A DNA stretch of 41,518 nt from an uncultured Flavobacteriales bacterium (GCA_913051935.1 CAJXCU010000020.1:1-41518); one strand, 5' to 3'. Positions 1 through 9,761 are shown, counted from the stretch's first letter. Translations and numbers: made by a program. The notes: a model not told the origin generated them from the letters alone.

Positions 1-1500
1 GTGAAGGTAAGTCCATTCCAAGTATAAGGCAATTCAGTATCACATATGGTAATGTCCGTTGTACTTGTTAGTGTTGGATTTACAGTTAAGTTTAATGTAG
101 CTAAAGAATCACATCCCGTTACTGCACTTATGAGTGAAGCCGTTTGACTGTCAGAGGCTGTGAAAGTAAGACCATTCCAAGTATAAGGCAATTCAGTATC
201 ACATATAGTGATGTCCGTGGTGCTAGTCAAAGTTGGATCAACAGTCAGATTTAATGTCGCTAAACTGTCACATCCTGTTACTGCACTTATGAGTATTGCA
301 GTTTGACTTTCCGTTGTTGTGAATGTGAGCCCATTCCAGGTATATGGCAGTTCAGTATCGCATATGGTAATATCTGTTGTGCTTGTGAGTGTTGGATCTA
401 CTGTTAAGTTTAATGTAGCTAGACTGTCACAACCCGTTACCGCACTTGTAAGTGTTGCAGTTTGGCTGTCGGTGGCTGTGAAAGTAAGACCATTCCAAGT
501 AAACGGTAATTCAGTATCGCATATGGTAATATCAGTTGTGCTCGTCAAGGTTGGATTTACAGTTAAGTTTAATGTAGCCAAAGAATCACATCCTGATGAT
601 GGGCTAACTATAGTTGATGTCTGAGAACCTGCCGAATTGAATGTAAGACCATTCCAAACAAATGGAAGCTCAGTATCACAAATCGTGGTATCGGTGCTTG
701 ATAATAATGTATTATTCACAATCAAGTTTAATGTAGCAAGTGAATCACATCCTGTTACTGAACTTGTGAGTGAGGCCGTTTGACTTTCAGTTGTTGTGAA
801 TGTAAGACCGTTCCAAGTGTATGGTAATTCAGTATCACATATGGTAATATCTGTTGTACTTGTGAGTATTGGATCTACTGTGAGATTTAATGTGGCTAAA
901 CTATCACATCCTGTTACCGCACTTGTGAGTGAAGCCGTTTGACTGTCGGTGGCTGTGAATGTAAGACCGTTCCAGGTGTAAGGAAGTTCAGTATCACAAA
1001 TCGTAATATCTGTTGTGCTGGTCAGCGTTGAATTTACAGTCAAGTTTAATGTGGCAAGGCTATCACATCCTGATGAAGGGCTAACTAAAGTTGATGTCTG
1101 AGAACCTGCTGAATTGAACGTAAGACCATTCCAAGTATAAGGCAATTCGGTATCGCATATGGTGATGTCCGTCGTGCTTGTCAAGGTTGGATCTACTGTT
1201 AAGTTTAATGTGGCCAATGAATCACATCCTGTTACTGCACTTGTGAGTGTTGCAGTTTGGCTGTCAGAGGCTGTGAAAGTAAGACCATTCCAAGTATAAG
1301 GCAGTTCAGTATCACAAATCGTAATATCTGTTGTGCTTGTCAAGGTTGGATTTACTATAAGGTTTAATGTGGCTAAACTATCACATCCTGTTACCGCACT
1401 TGTAAGTGTGGCAGTTTGACTTTCCGTTGTTGTGAATGTCAATCCATTCCAAGTATAGGGTAATTCAGTATCGCATATTGTAATATCCGTGGAGCTTGTA
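1..1500 (-). repeat. Tandem array of 159-bp coding repeats
   Basis: The codon pair for Gly-Cys-Asp recurs at an exact 159-bp spacing: the same landmark base falls at 110, 269, 428, 587, 746, 905, 1064, 1223 and 1382. Nine units are therefore visible without a single indel, and the array continues past the left edge. Units are very similar at nucleotide level. Each encodes 53 residues (ICDTELPYTWNG ... GCDSLATLNLTV). Units with landmarks at 587 and 1064 share a variant block (codons for Ser-Pro-Ser-Ser before Gly-Cys-Asp), three units apart. Confidence 0.97.
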
Positions 1501-3926
1501 ATGGAAGAAGGCTGGTTTACTATGACCGATTCTGAAAACGTACATCCATCAGAGGAGGTGACACTTAAAGTATATGTTCCTGCTTCCAAGGCGTCAAAAG
1601 TATAGGATGTTAAAGTATAATCTGTTAATATTTCAACTTGACTACCCAGATTATCTAGTAGCTCAACCGTGTAATTAGCTGAACCTGTCCAACTTGCCTC
1701 AATTTCACCATTAGAACCTCCAAAACAAGTAACATCTGTAACATCACCGGATATTGAGCAGGGAAGTACAATTGAGCAATCCGTAGTTCCGGTACCACCT
1801 ACTTGAGCAATTGTAATCTGTCCGGGTATCCCAGATTCATTTGTCAACAAAAGAAGATAAATATCACCTGATTGCGAGGCAAAAATAGTTGCATTTTCAG
1901 TAGCAGTGGAAGAGGTTTCAGAGCAGTCTTGTGTAAAAGGATTTGTTAATGCATCAGAGCATGCAGACGTCAGATCTGTGTACGGACCCCAAAGTGCAAA
2001 ATTAACGTTGATATATGAACCAAAATAATCTTGCTGAATAATATCCATATCAATCTGTCCAGGGTTATCAATTTGAAAATAGAGCCACATCGGATTTGGA
2101 GTCGAACTTAAACAACCTATCGACCCCGAGGATGGGATATCGACATTATTACAATATGTATATACAGACCCCGTACAAAATGGATCGGCATTTCCACAGG
2201 AATTGTTACCTCCATTACCTAGACACGGAGATTCTTCAACAGAAATACAGAACTCCATAAATGCAGCACATGAACCTCCAGCGGGAAAAGAAACTTGAAT
2301 ATAATAAGTCGAACCAACCGTAAGGTTTGACAGTGGCAAAGCTGAATTGGCAACATTATCATAATTGCATCCAATTTCATTGAGCGAACCACAAGCGCCT
2401 TCAAAAACAGACGTGGCGAATGTGCAACCAGTTTGACTTGTCGTTGCCGTTATTAACATTTCGGTTTGGGTGGCTGTAAATGAATACCAAACAGCTTCAT
2501 TGTGAATACCTGCACCGTCGCATGAAAAAGATTCTACACTTCCTCCACCACAGGTAGAACCGTTTACACAAGAAGAACCAACTGTCAATGGTATTGCTTC
2601 AGAACAACTTGGGTTAGTAGGATTACATGCTGCGAGTTCCGTCGCACAAATTTCAAACGAACCATTCTGAACATTGCCATAGGACCAAACACGAATCCAT
2701 ATGGTCTCCCCAGGCGTTTGACCAATTAAAATAATTGTAGGATTATATTCCGGAAACGGACCATCTTCGCAAGCAATTAAAGATAATGCTCCACATGAAC
2801 CTGAGTAAGCTGCAGCATCAGGGTCATCCATACCTATTTCCGAAACGTCAACTTGAACATTTCCAGAGGCAGGAACAGTAAAGGTGAACCAAACATCCGA
2901 ACCTTGATAGTTTGCACAGCCTGGTGCAGGAGCACCAAGCGTATTCGTTGCGCCAATATTCGTAAATGTCTCAAACTGACATGTAGAGTTTACACTAATG
3001 TCTTGAGCGTCACATGGATCATCATTATCGGGAGTAGCAGATGGGTCGGTTGCACAAATATCAAATAAGCCATTTACATCACCTCCATTTTCCCATACCC
3101 GAATCCAAATTGTTTCACCTGGAATAAGTCCTGATAAGGATAAAAGCGGCATATCCCCATTATTACTCGAATTATCATCACAAGAAATCAAACTTAATGA
3201 AGAACACAACCCGCTATAAGCAGCTGCTCCTCCATCTGTTATTGTTCCTACATCAAAATCCACCTCAACCTCACCAGAGGCAGGAACTGTAAGAGAAAAC
3301 CATACATCCTCACCGATATAACCTGCACAACCAGGTGCAGGAATGCCCAATGAAGCAGTCGCACCACTATTTAAAAAAGTACTAAACGTACAAGGTACAT
3401 TGAGTGTAAGTGGACTAGCATCACATGGTTCATCATTTGATACACCTGCAGTGCTTACCGAAATACAAAAATTAAAGTCGACTGCGCCGCAACCATTCAC
3501 CCTATGTCCAATAAAAATCGAGTATGTATTTCCTGGTGTGAGGGTAGTTAAACTAAGAAACATATCCGCTGTTGAATTTATTGGAGTAGATTGCATACAA
3601 TCTACTTCCGTTAGTGAACCACAAGAACCCTCAAAAACCAAGACGCGATTGAAACAGCCTAATGGTGCGACATTATTCACTGAAATATTCATTTCGGCCG
3701 CAGAAGCAACAAAGGAATACCAGACACCTGGATTTGGAATATTGAACATGGTACAAGCCGTCGAAATTCCACTAGATAGGGTTGCCCCTCCACATGTGCT
3801 TCCTGGCGTACAAGATGCATTAACCGTTAAAGGAGTAGCAGTGGCACAAGTGGTATTGGTAGGACTGCACTGACTCCAATATAAATTCGTAAGAAATAGA
3901 ATAATAAATATGAGTCCTATTCGCAT
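1..3926 (-). CDS. Giant secreted repeat protein, adhesin-like (5' part; runs off the left edge)
   Basis: The frame is open from the ATG at 3926 down to base 1, so at least 1308 residues are present and the C-terminus lies outside the window. The product starts with a hydrophobic signal peptide (MRIGLIFIILFL, ending near WSQC). Residues about 20-570 form four related Cys-containing modules, each with VWYSF or VWFTF and (F/Y)xGxCGSL motifs. A SprB-repeat-like domain (VTCFGGSNG, AGTYTLSVTSSDGC) follows at about 725-800. From about 810 to the edge the protein consists of 53-residue repeats carrying ICDTELPYTWNG and GCDSLATLNLTV. Such architecture is typical of Bacteroidota surface or exported proteins; a T9SS C-terminal sorting domain is expected beyond the edge but not seen. 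The start is set by the signal peptide and by the stop of the upstream gene one base away (TGA-T-ATG), which suggests translational coupling. A role in adhesion is inference. Confidence 0.9.
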   Translation of the reverse strand, partial: MRIGLIFIILFLTNLYWSQCSPTNTTCATATPLTVNASCTPGSTCGGATLSSGISTACTMFNIPNPGVWYSFVASAAEMNISVNNVAPLGCFNRVLVFEGSCGSLTEVDCMQSTPINSTADMFLSLTTLTPGNTYSIFIGHRVNGCGAVDFNFCISVSTAGVSNDEPCDASPLTLNVPCTFSTFLNSGATASLGIPAPGCAGYIGEDVWFSLTVPASGEVEVDFDVGTITDGGAAAYSGLCSSLSLISCDDNSSNNGDMPLLSLSGLIPGETIWIRVWENGGDVNGLFDICATDPSATPDNDDPCDAQDISVNSTCQFETFTNIGATNTLGAPAPGCANYQGSDVWFTFTVPASGNVQVDVSEIGMDDPDAAAYSGSCGALSLIACEDGPFPEYNPTIILIGQTPGETIWIRVWSYGNVQNGSFEICATELAACNPTNPSCSEAIPLTVGSSCVNGSTCGGGSVESFSCDGAGIHNEAVWYSFTATQTEMLITATTSQTGCTFATSVFEGACGSLNEIGCNYDNVANSALPLSNLTVGSTYYIQVSFPAGGSCAAFMEFCISVEESPCLGNGGNNSCGNADPFCTGSVYTYCNNVDIPSSGSIGCLSSTPNPMWLYFQIDNPGQIDMDIIQQDYFGSYINVNFALWGPYTDLTSACSDALTNPFTQDCSETSSTATENATIFASQSGDIYLLLLTNESGIPGQITIAQVGGTGTTDCSIVLPCSISGDVTDVTCFGGSNGEIEASWTGSANYTVELLDNLGSQVEILTDYTLTSYTFDALEAGTYTLSVTSSDGCTFSESVIVNQPSSITSSTDITICDTELPYTWNGLTFTTTESQTATLTSAVTGCDSLATLNLIVNPTLTSTTDITICDTELPYTWNGLTFTASDSQTATLTSAVTGCDSLATLNLTVDPTLTSTTDITICDTELPYTWNGLTFNSAGSQTSTLVSPSSGCDSLATLNLTVNSTLTSTTDITICDTELPYTWNGLTFTATDSQTASLTSAVTGCDSLATLNLTVDPILTSTTDITICDTELPYTWNGLTFTTTESQTASLTSSVTGCDSLATLNLIVNNTLLSSTDTTICDTELPFVWNGLTFNSAGSQTSTIVSPSSGCDSLATLNLTVNPTLTSTTDITICDTELPFTWNGLTFTATDSQTATLTSAVTGCDSLATLNLTVDPTLTSTTDITICDTELPYTWNGLTFTTTESQTAILISAVTGCDSLATLNLTVDPTLTSTTDITICDTELPYTWNGLTFTASDSQTASLISAVTGCDSLATLNLTVNPTLTSTTDITICDTELPYTWNGLTF

Positions 3927-3927
3927 A

Positions 3928-4215
3928 TCAATCTAAATTGTTAGTATTTAATGGATATACGATTACCTCATGCCGAGCATCAAGTATATAAATAACTATG
4001 TTCGTTGGTTCTTGAAGGGACTTGACCAAACAAATTTCTTCAGGCTTGAGTGCACGAGGTGAAAATTTATGATTCGGTTGGGTGACTTGAAAACTCTTTC
4101 GAACAAGTACCCTATAATTGCTTTCATCTAGCGAACACGGAATGCTTAGATTGTGCTGAGAATATGCACAAAAAACTGAACAACTCACAAAGAGTAATGA
4201 GTATAAGAGTTTCAT
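3928..4215 (-). CDS. Small secreted protein of unknown function (95 aa)
   Basis: I do not recognise a family. The product has a clear signal peptide (MKLLYSLLFVSCSVF, probable cleavage after AYS) followed by about 75 residues with no obvious domain. The frame is open up to 4338, but the 41 residues before MKLLYS are low-complexity and aromatic, so the ATG at 4215 in front of the signal peptide is the better start. The stop codon at 3928-3930 lies one base before the start of the giant adhesin gene, so the two are probably one operon. The product may be an accessory to that exported protein, but nothing in its sequence proves this. Confidence 0.75.
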   Translation of the reverse strand: MKLLYSLLFVSCSVFCAYSQHNLSIPCSLDESNYRVLVRKSFQVTQPNHKFSPRALKPEEICLVKSLQEPTNIVIYILDARHEVIVYPLNTNNLD

Positions 4216-4406
4216 GAAGTAATAGTTTAGCGGTATAAAAGTACAATTCTCTAACGAAACAAAAAATAAAAAGAATGTGTTTTTTACAAAAGAAACGAAC
4301 GAAAAAGGATAGTTATCAACATTATTATTAAAAAACATACATATTTTCGCTTTCTTTGAAACGAAATTGTCGATATTTGTAAAGGATCACAAAAAGCCGA
4401 TTAAGC

Positions 4407-5345
4407 ATGAAAATATTAGTTACGGGAGGAGCAGGATTCATTGGAAGTAACCTTTCACGAAAACTTGTAAACGAGGGGCATGAGGTCGTTGTTTTGGACT
4501 CTCTTTTAAGAGGTAATAAGCTAGATAAAGACACATTTGCAAAAGTGAAATTTTTTAAAGGCGACGTCCGAAGCAGGCAACTCGTACTTGAAGCGTCAAA
4601 AGGATGTGATGTCATTTTTCACCTTGCCGCTGTTTTAGGTGTCGATATTGTCGCAGACAACCCAGTAGAGACAATGGATGTCGAAGTAGTTGGAACGAGA
4701 AACGTCGTTGAGGCCTCAGAGACCAATAATGTCAAATATATTTTATACGCCTCGACCAGTGGTATTTACAGCCATTCTGCGATCGTGAAAAATGCGCTCA
4801 CTGAAGAAGTCCTTGTTGATCCACGGACCTCATATGCGATGGCGAAACGATACAACGAAATTTATCTCGCCTCGCACCACGAAGAAAGAGGGATTAATGT
4901 AATATCCATTAGATTTTTCAATGTTTATGGATGGAACCAAGACAATAGAATGGTGGTTCCAAGATTTTTTGAGCAGTGTGAGAAAGGTGAAGACATAACG
5001 GTTTTTGGAAGCGGTGAACAAACTAGGGACTTCACATACATTGAGGATACCATTGAGGCATGCTGTAAGCTGATTGGTATCAAAGGTTCTCACATCGTTA
5101 ATATTGCTAATGAGTCTGAATGGTGTATTACTGAACTAGCACATGAAATCAAAGACATTACAGATGCAAAGTCAAAAATCACTTATTTGGACGCACCAAA
5201 AAAACGATACGACTATGAGGTCGAAAGAAGAGTTGGAAGCTCTGAAAAACTTTATAAGCTGACCAAATACAAGCCAGACACTGAGCTAAAAGAAGGGTTA
5301 CAAAAAATATATGAAATCAATTATTCAAAAGCTGTAAAAAATTGA
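4407..5345 (+). CDS. NAD-dependent epimerase/dehydratase (extended SDR, NDP-sugar type)
   Basis: This 312-residue protein is of the extended short-chain dehydrogenase family that epimerises or dehydrates nucleotide sugars. The N-terminal Rossmann motif TGGAGFIGS begins at residue 6, and the catalytic Tyr143-x3-Lys147 pair lies in SYAMAK, preceded by the conserved Ser in YASTSG. RFFNVYG and the RDFTYIED segment are typical of UDP-glucose 4-epimerase and GDP-sugar relatives. The substrate cannot be told from sequence. It is transcribed divergently from the small secreted protein gene, and its TGA stop overlaps the TTG start of glyA, so the two form an operon. The start ATG lies just before the Rossmann strand, as expected. 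Confidence 0.93.
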   Translation: MKILVTGGAGFIGSNLSRKLVNEGHEVVVLDSLLRGNKLDKDTFAKVKFFKGDVRSRQLVLEASKGCDVIFHLAAVLGVDIVADNPVETMDVEVVGTRNVVEASETNNVKYILYASTSGIYSHSAIVKNALTEEVLVDPRTSYAMAKRYNEIYLASHHEERGINVISIRFFNVYGWNQDNRMVVPRFFEQCEKGEDITVFGSGEQTRDFTYIEDTIEACCKLIGIKGSHIVNIANESEWCITELAHEIKDITDAKSKITYLDAPKKRYDYEVERRVGSSEKLYKLTKYKPDTELKEGLQKIYEINYSKAVKN

Positions 5346-6613
5346 GAGATGAATTACTTTTCTCGTTAATCGACGAGGAAAAAACAAGACAAACTAACGG
5401 GCTCGAGCTTATCGCTTCAGAGAATTATGCAAGCCCTGAAGTAATCGCTGCCATGGGAAGTATACTTACCAACAAATACGCAGAAGGACTTCCAGGAAAG
5501 CGTTATTACGGAGGCTGTGAAGTCGTTGATAAAATTGAGCAGTTAGCGATCGACCGTTTGTGTAAATTGTTCAATGCGACCTGGGCGAATGTACAACCTC
5601 ACTCTGGTGCACAAGCAAATGCCGCCGTTTTTTTAGCTTGTCTAAATCCAGGGGATAAAATCCTTGGTTTTGACTTGTCGCATGGAGGCCATTTAACGCA
5701 TGGTTCAAAGGTGAATTTTTCAGGCAAGCTGTACGATCCGTATTTCTATGGCGTGGATAAAGAATCAGGACTTATCGACTATGCTTCTTTGGAAGAAACG
5801 GCAAGAAAGGAAAAGCCCAAATTAATTATTTGCGGGGCATCTGCTTATTCACGTGATTGGGATTATTCAAGAATTAGAAAGGTAGCGGATGAGGTTGGAG
5901 CGTTACTTCTAGCCGATATTTCGCATCCTTCAGCAATGATTGCAACTAGGCTCTTAAATGACCCTCTTGATTTCTGTCACATTGTAACTTCCACAACGCA
6001 TAAAACACTTCGCGGACCGAGAGGAGGTATCATAATGATGCGCGAAAACATCAAAAACCCCTTTGGACTAAAGTGGAAAAATGGGAACCTTAAATCAATG
6101 GGGGCTCTTCTAGACGCAGCTGTTTTTCCCGGAACCCAAGGAGGACCACTGGAACATGTAATTGGTGCTAAAGCCGTGGCCTTTGGTGAGGCAATGAAAC
6201 CGGAGTTCAAAGCATACATGAAACGTGTAAAAACCAATGCCACTTTAATGTCAGAAGTTTTTATCGAAAAAGGATACCACATCGTATCAGGTGGAACAGA
6301 CAACCACTGTATGCTTATTGATTTGAGATCTAAGGGAATCACGGGAAAAGATGCAGAAGAGCTTCTTGGAAAGGCAGAGATTACGGTAAATAAAAACATG
6401 GTTCCATTTGATACAGAATCGCCATTTGTTACCTCTGGAATTAGAATTGGTACCTCAGCAATAACGACGAGAGGGATTATAGAATCCGATATACCAAAAA
6501 TAGTCGACATTATAGACAAAGCATTAATGTCCGGTGGTGATGAAAACATATTGGCAGAAGCAAGGGCTGAGACCTATAGTTTAATGTCAAGTAAGCCGCT
6601 CTTCAAGTGGTAA
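5342..6613 (+). CDS. glyA: Serine hydroxymethyltransferase
   Basis: SHMT interconverts serine plus tetrahydrofolate with glycine plus 5,10-methylene-tetrahydrofolate, the main one-carbon entry in the cytoplasm. The 423-residue product has the family's normal length. It carries GLELIASEN near the N-terminus, NKYAEG and [19 protein letters not shown], and the PLP-binding lysine Lys221 in [12 protein letters not shown]. The only plausible start is TTG at 5342, overlapping the epimerase stop (TTGA). The in-frame codons upstream back to the stop at 5312 include no ATG or GTG, and the nearby ATG at 5349 is out of frame. A TTG start with a 4-base overlap points to translational coupling to the sugar epimerase gene. 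Confidence 0.97.
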   Translation: MRDELLFSLIDEEKTRQTNGLELIASENYASPEVIAAMGSILTNKYAEGLPGKRYYGGCEVVDKIEQLAIDRLCKLFNATWANVQPHSGAQANAAVFLACLNPGDKILGFDLSHGGHLTHGSKVNFSGKLYDPYFYGVDKESGLIDYASLEETARKEKPKLIICGASAYSRDWDYSRIRKVADEVGALLLADISHPSAMIATRLLNDPLDFCHIVTSTTHKTLRGPRGGIIMMRENIKNPFGLKWKNGNLKSMGALLDAAVFPGTQGGPLEHVIGAKAVAFGEAMKPEFKAYMKRVKTNATLMSEVFIEKGYHIVSGGTDNHCMLIDLRSKGITGKDAEELLGKAEITVNKNMVPFDTESPFVTSGIRIGTSAITTRGIIESDIPKIVDIIDKALMSGGDENILAEARAETYSLMSSKPLFKW

Positions 6614-6688
6614 AGCACCAATAATTTATTTAAAAATATCAACATTTCGGTATGAATAACTTTTACCGGGTTAAAGTCAAAAATTTTA

Positions 6689-6730
6689 CAATAAGAGTAT
6701 CTTAGAGTAACTAAACTCTGGCTCTTATTG
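6689..6730 (+). promoter_or_regulatory. Nested inverted repeat between glyA and the sensor gene
   Basis: The 9-bp arms CAATAAGAG (6689-6697) and CTCTTATTG (6722-6730) are perfect inverted repeats. Inside them lies a second stem, AGAGT (6704-6708) and ACTCT (6715-6719). No T-tract follows, so it is not a typical intrinsic terminator. It may be an operator or a leader RNA structure for the downstream sensor-like gene. Confidence 0.4.
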
Positions 6731-6784
6731 AATGAAAATGACATCAAAAAGGATCATTTTTCCTTTCCAACAGCTTTCTATTTT

Positions 6785-6801
6785 TTTTACTTATAGTAAA
6801 A
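6785..6801. promoter_or_regulatory. Perfect 7-bp inverted repeat upstream of the sensor gene
   Basis: TTTTACT-TAT-AGTAAAA is a perfect palindrome with a 3-base centre, 60 bases before the ATG at 6861. Its AT-rich composition makes chance occurrence possible. It could be a protein-binding site for autoregulation. Confidence 0.25.
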
Positions 6802-6860
6802 CTTCATTTCACAGCTACCTTTCTTCATTCAAGCCACTAAGTTTGAAATACTCGATATAG

Positions 6861-9761
6861 ATGATCAAGGAAAATAAGGTGCAAAGTGAAATTGATGGAA
6901 AAAATACTAAATACCTTGCGATTTGTAAAAGCAACCCTAAAGTTGGCTTCCATAAATCAATAGAACTGCTGAAAACAGCAGAAGATATTGAATACACAAA
7001 GGGCATAGGTGAATCATTAAGGAATCTTTCTTTTTCCAGCCAGCTGCTTGGCTTAATACCGGAGGGATATCAATACGCAACAAAGGCCATTGAGATTCTG
7101 CAAGCTAATGGGGATAAAAAAAATTTGGCGCACGTATACCACACTTTAGGATTTATTCTAGATGACTTGGATAAACAAGAGGAAAGGCTAGAAATAAATA
7201 AAAAATGCTTATCCATAAGCCGAGAACTTAATGAAGAAGATTGGATCCTAAGATCATTAAACAACACAGGAGACTGTTATACAAAACTGAATAAATATGA
7301 GGAGGCAATCTCGTTTTTCAAAGAATGTCTTTCCTTATTAAATGTAGGTGATTGCTTTATGAAGTCAGTTGTGACATGCAATCTTGGGGAGGTTTATTAT
7401 TACAATAAGCAGTATGACGAGGCGATACTTCAATTTGAGGAAAGTAAAAAAAATGCGACGCTGAATCAATCAAAAGGAATTGAGGTTACAAATATTTTAT
7501 TCTTATCGAGGTGCTTACATAAAATGAATCAAAATCATAAAGCAATTGAAGTTATAAGAAAAGCCATTGATGAAATTGAAATTATTCATAGTTCGTCGAA
7601 AGAAATTAATTTAAAGGAAAATAGTCGTCTCACCTCCCCTGCCCTTTTGAAAGTATCCATGGATATTGAGTCAGAAGTATATAAGCACTATGGTGAGCTC
7701 AGTGAAATTGATGGAAACCTCAAAAATGCATTACACGCATTTAAAAGGCATAAAAAAATTGAAGCCAAGCTCAATAAGCAAAAATACACTCAAGAATACG
7801 AGAGTATTGAGCTTCGTATGGAGATATCACAATTAGAGACAATAGTCACAGAGAGAACAAAGGAGCTAGAAAAAACATTGAGTGACCTACAATTAAAAGA
7901 GCAAAATACAAGACTGGTCATTGAAAATGCAATAGATGCAATCTTATTCTTTAATTGGGAGGGAGAGATATTGGATTATAATCGTAAATCCTTGAACTAT
8001 TTTGATTTAGAAAGCAGCGCCAACCCAACCAATATAAGTGATTTACTTATGTTTCTTGCGGATAAAGATTTAGAAATATTTATCAAAAAGCTATACCAGA
8101 ACGGGCATAGCCATTTGAATAATAAGAGACATAGAATGCGTGCAATTCATGGCAGTCTATTTTTTGAAGTAGCATTCACAAAAATTAATACCAATGGTAA
8201 AAGTCAGGGCGTTGCATTTATAAGTAACGTTACTGCGAAAATTGAATCCGAGAAAAGAAAATCGAGAGACCTCAAAACCCAAACAGCAATCAATCACCTC
8301 TCACAAACAATACATGATGAAACAGATTATTATAGTTTGCTAAACGCCATAAGCAGGCATATTATTGAAGATTTTGAAGTATCTAAATGCGGTATTTATG
8401 TGTTTGACAAACAAAATGATGGTGTCTTCGAAATCACCAATTATCGCAATAAAGAACTCACAGATGGATTTGTAAAAAGTATTGGTGATGCAAAATTCAT
8501 GCTTCAAAATGAACACAATTATCATAGAGAGGTCAATAAATCAAAACTGTCCATCCCTCTTCGCATTTCAGGTTTAATGGTGGGTTGCATTCGTGTAGAA
8601 CATAGCGATTCGCATTTTTTTAATGAAACACACATAAAAGTTCTGACCTCGATATCCTCCCTTTTGGCAAGCCGCCTTGATAAAATACAAGAGCAAAAAC
8701 AAAAAGAAATTCTTCAAAGACAGCTGTATGAAATGAATCAAAAACTAGAAGATGAAGTGTTCTTGAAATCAAAGCAAATAAATGAACTAACTCATAAGTA
8801 TCATGAACAAGAAAAAGAGTCACTTCTAGCAGATATGGCAAATGCCATTTCCCATGAACTAAACACTCCATTTGGTATTATTAATTCGGGCGCTACTGCC
8901 ATGAAGGATATTATTCGTGATTTATTAGAAATTAAACTAGACGACTCCCTCAAGCATGAAGATTTTGAATTTGCAATTGAATTTGCAAAAACCAATACAA
9001 TCGAACAGTTCATCAATGGAAGAGAAAAAAGAAAAAGAGCAAATGAATTTAAGTTACTTCTAGAGTCAAAATGCTATTCAAACGTTTGCCAAGATACGAT
9101 TGCTACAAAATTTGTTGAATCTTGTTTTCCAATTTATAAATCAAAAGAGCTAGATTATGTTCTTCATCATGAAGCGCCCATTCAGTTGTTAGACTTAGTC
9201 AAAAGAATACAACAATCACTATCCTTTTCAGAAACAATCTCTAAAACAAGTTCACGCGCTTCAGAAGTAGTAAAAGAATTAACAAAACTTGCAAAAAAAG
9301 AGGGAGGAAACGAAAAGATGAGGGTAAATTTAGCCGAGAACATACGTTCCATACTCGCTGTTTACAGATACAAAATAGAGAATGCAAAAATTTCAATAAA
9401 TATTCCTGAAGATATTGAAATAACGGCCGTGGAGTCAAAATTATATCGGCTTTGGAAAAATATGTTTATGATGGCATTTAATAACTTCCGTGAAGATGAG
9501 AACCAACAAGTGATACGGTTTGACTATTCAACTAGTAATGAATACAGAATTATACGGTTCACATTCAATGGTCCTCAAATAGAAAAATATATTGTTGATG
9601 ACATTCAAAATGTTGTGGAAAGCAATCAAGACAGAGATAAAAAGCTAAATCTAAACTTTAAAATCATGCGAAAAATAGTTTCAGAAATAAAAGGTAAGCT
9701 GGAAATCGATTCTGCCCCCGAAAAAAACATATTTACATTACACCTTCCGTACGACGCTTGA
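6861..9761 (+). CDS. TPR-PAS-GAF sensor protein, histidine-kinase-like with degenerate ATPase domain
   Basis: The 966-residue product has no signal peptide or membrane segment and is probably cytoplasmic. Residues about 25-235 are TPR-like helical repeats, followed by a coiled coil, a PAS-like domain (about 350-455), a GAF-like domain (about 470-615) and a second coiled coil. An H-box follows with His665 in SHELNTP, the phospho-acceptor position of histidine kinases. The C-terminal HATPase-like domain keeps the fold pattern but not the key residues. In the N-box (WKNMFMMAFNN, 865-875) the Mg-binding Asn is Met871. The G1 motif DxGxG reads FNGPQI, with Asn903 for the Asp. The G2 motif GLGL reads KLNLNF (928-933). 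It is therefore probably a pseudokinase, or a phospho-acceptor served by another kinase. No response regulator is adjacent. It ends convergent with the rplI operon. Confidence 0.85.
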   Translation: MIKENKVQSEIDGKNTKYLAICKSNPKVGFHKSIELLKTAEDIEYTKGIGESLRNLSFSSQLLGLIPEGYQYATKAIEILQANGDKKNLAHVYHTLGFILDDLDKQEERLEINKKCLSISRELNEEDWILRSLNNTGDCYTKLNKYEEAISFFKECLSLLNVGDCFMKSVVTCNLGEVYYYNKQYDEAILQFEESKKNATLNQSKGIEVTNILFLSRCLHKMNQNHKAIEVIRKAIDEIEIIHSSSKEINLKENSRLTSPALLKVSMDIESEVYKHYGELSEIDGNLKNALHAFKRHKKIEAKLNKQKYTQEYESIELRMEISQLETIVTERTKELEKTLSDLQLKEQNTRLVIENAIDAILFFNWEGEILDYNRKSLNYFDLESSANPTNISDLLMFLADKDLEIFIKKLYQNGHSHLNNKRHRMRAIHGSLFFEVAFTKINTNGKSQGVAFISNVTAKIESEKRKSRDLKTQTAINHLSQTIHDETDYYSLLNAISRHIIEDFEVSKCGIYVFDKQNDGVFEITNYRNKELTDGFVKSIGDAKFMLQNEHNYHREVNKSKLSIPLRISGLMVGCIRVEHSDSHFFNETHIKVLTSISSLLASRLDKIQEQKQKEILQRQLYEMNQKLEDEVFLKSKQINELTHKYHEQEKESLLADMANAISHELNTPFGIINSGATAMKDIIRDLLEIKLDDSLKHEDFEFAIEFAKTNTIEQFINGREKRKRANEFKLLLESKCYSNVCQDTIATKFVESCFPIYKSKELDYVLHHEAPIQLLDLVKRIQQSLSFSETISKTSSRASEVVKELTKLAKKEGGNEKMRVNLAENIRSILAVYRYKIENAKISINIPEDIEITAVESKLYRLWKNMFMMAFNNFREDENQQVIRFDYSTSNEYRIIRFTFNGPQIEKYIVDDIQNVVESNQDRDKKLNLNFKIMRKIVSEIKGKLEIDSAPEKNIFTLHLPYDA

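Noticed and set aside
319..624. A 101-codon plus-strand open frame made of repeats
   Set aside because: Its repetitiveness is only the mirror of the 159-bp coding repeats on the minus strand.
1..1500. Regular repeats as a possible CRISPR array
   Set aside because: The 159-bp units are contiguous, in frame, and have no unique spacers; they encode a protein repeat.
3343..3873. A 176-codon plus-strand open frame
   Set aside because: It lies antisense to the first two modules of the giant adhesin, whose frame has a signal peptide and coherent repeats. The plus-strand translation shows no domain.
1..3926. The adhesin as a pseudogene, because no complete frame is found in the window
   Set aside because: The minus frame is open all the way to the edge and stays in register with the start codon (landmark codons fall in the same frame), so it is simply cut by the window.
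5977..6549. A 190-codon minus-strand open frame
   Set aside because: It is entirely antisense to glyA, which has full family motifs in the plus frame.
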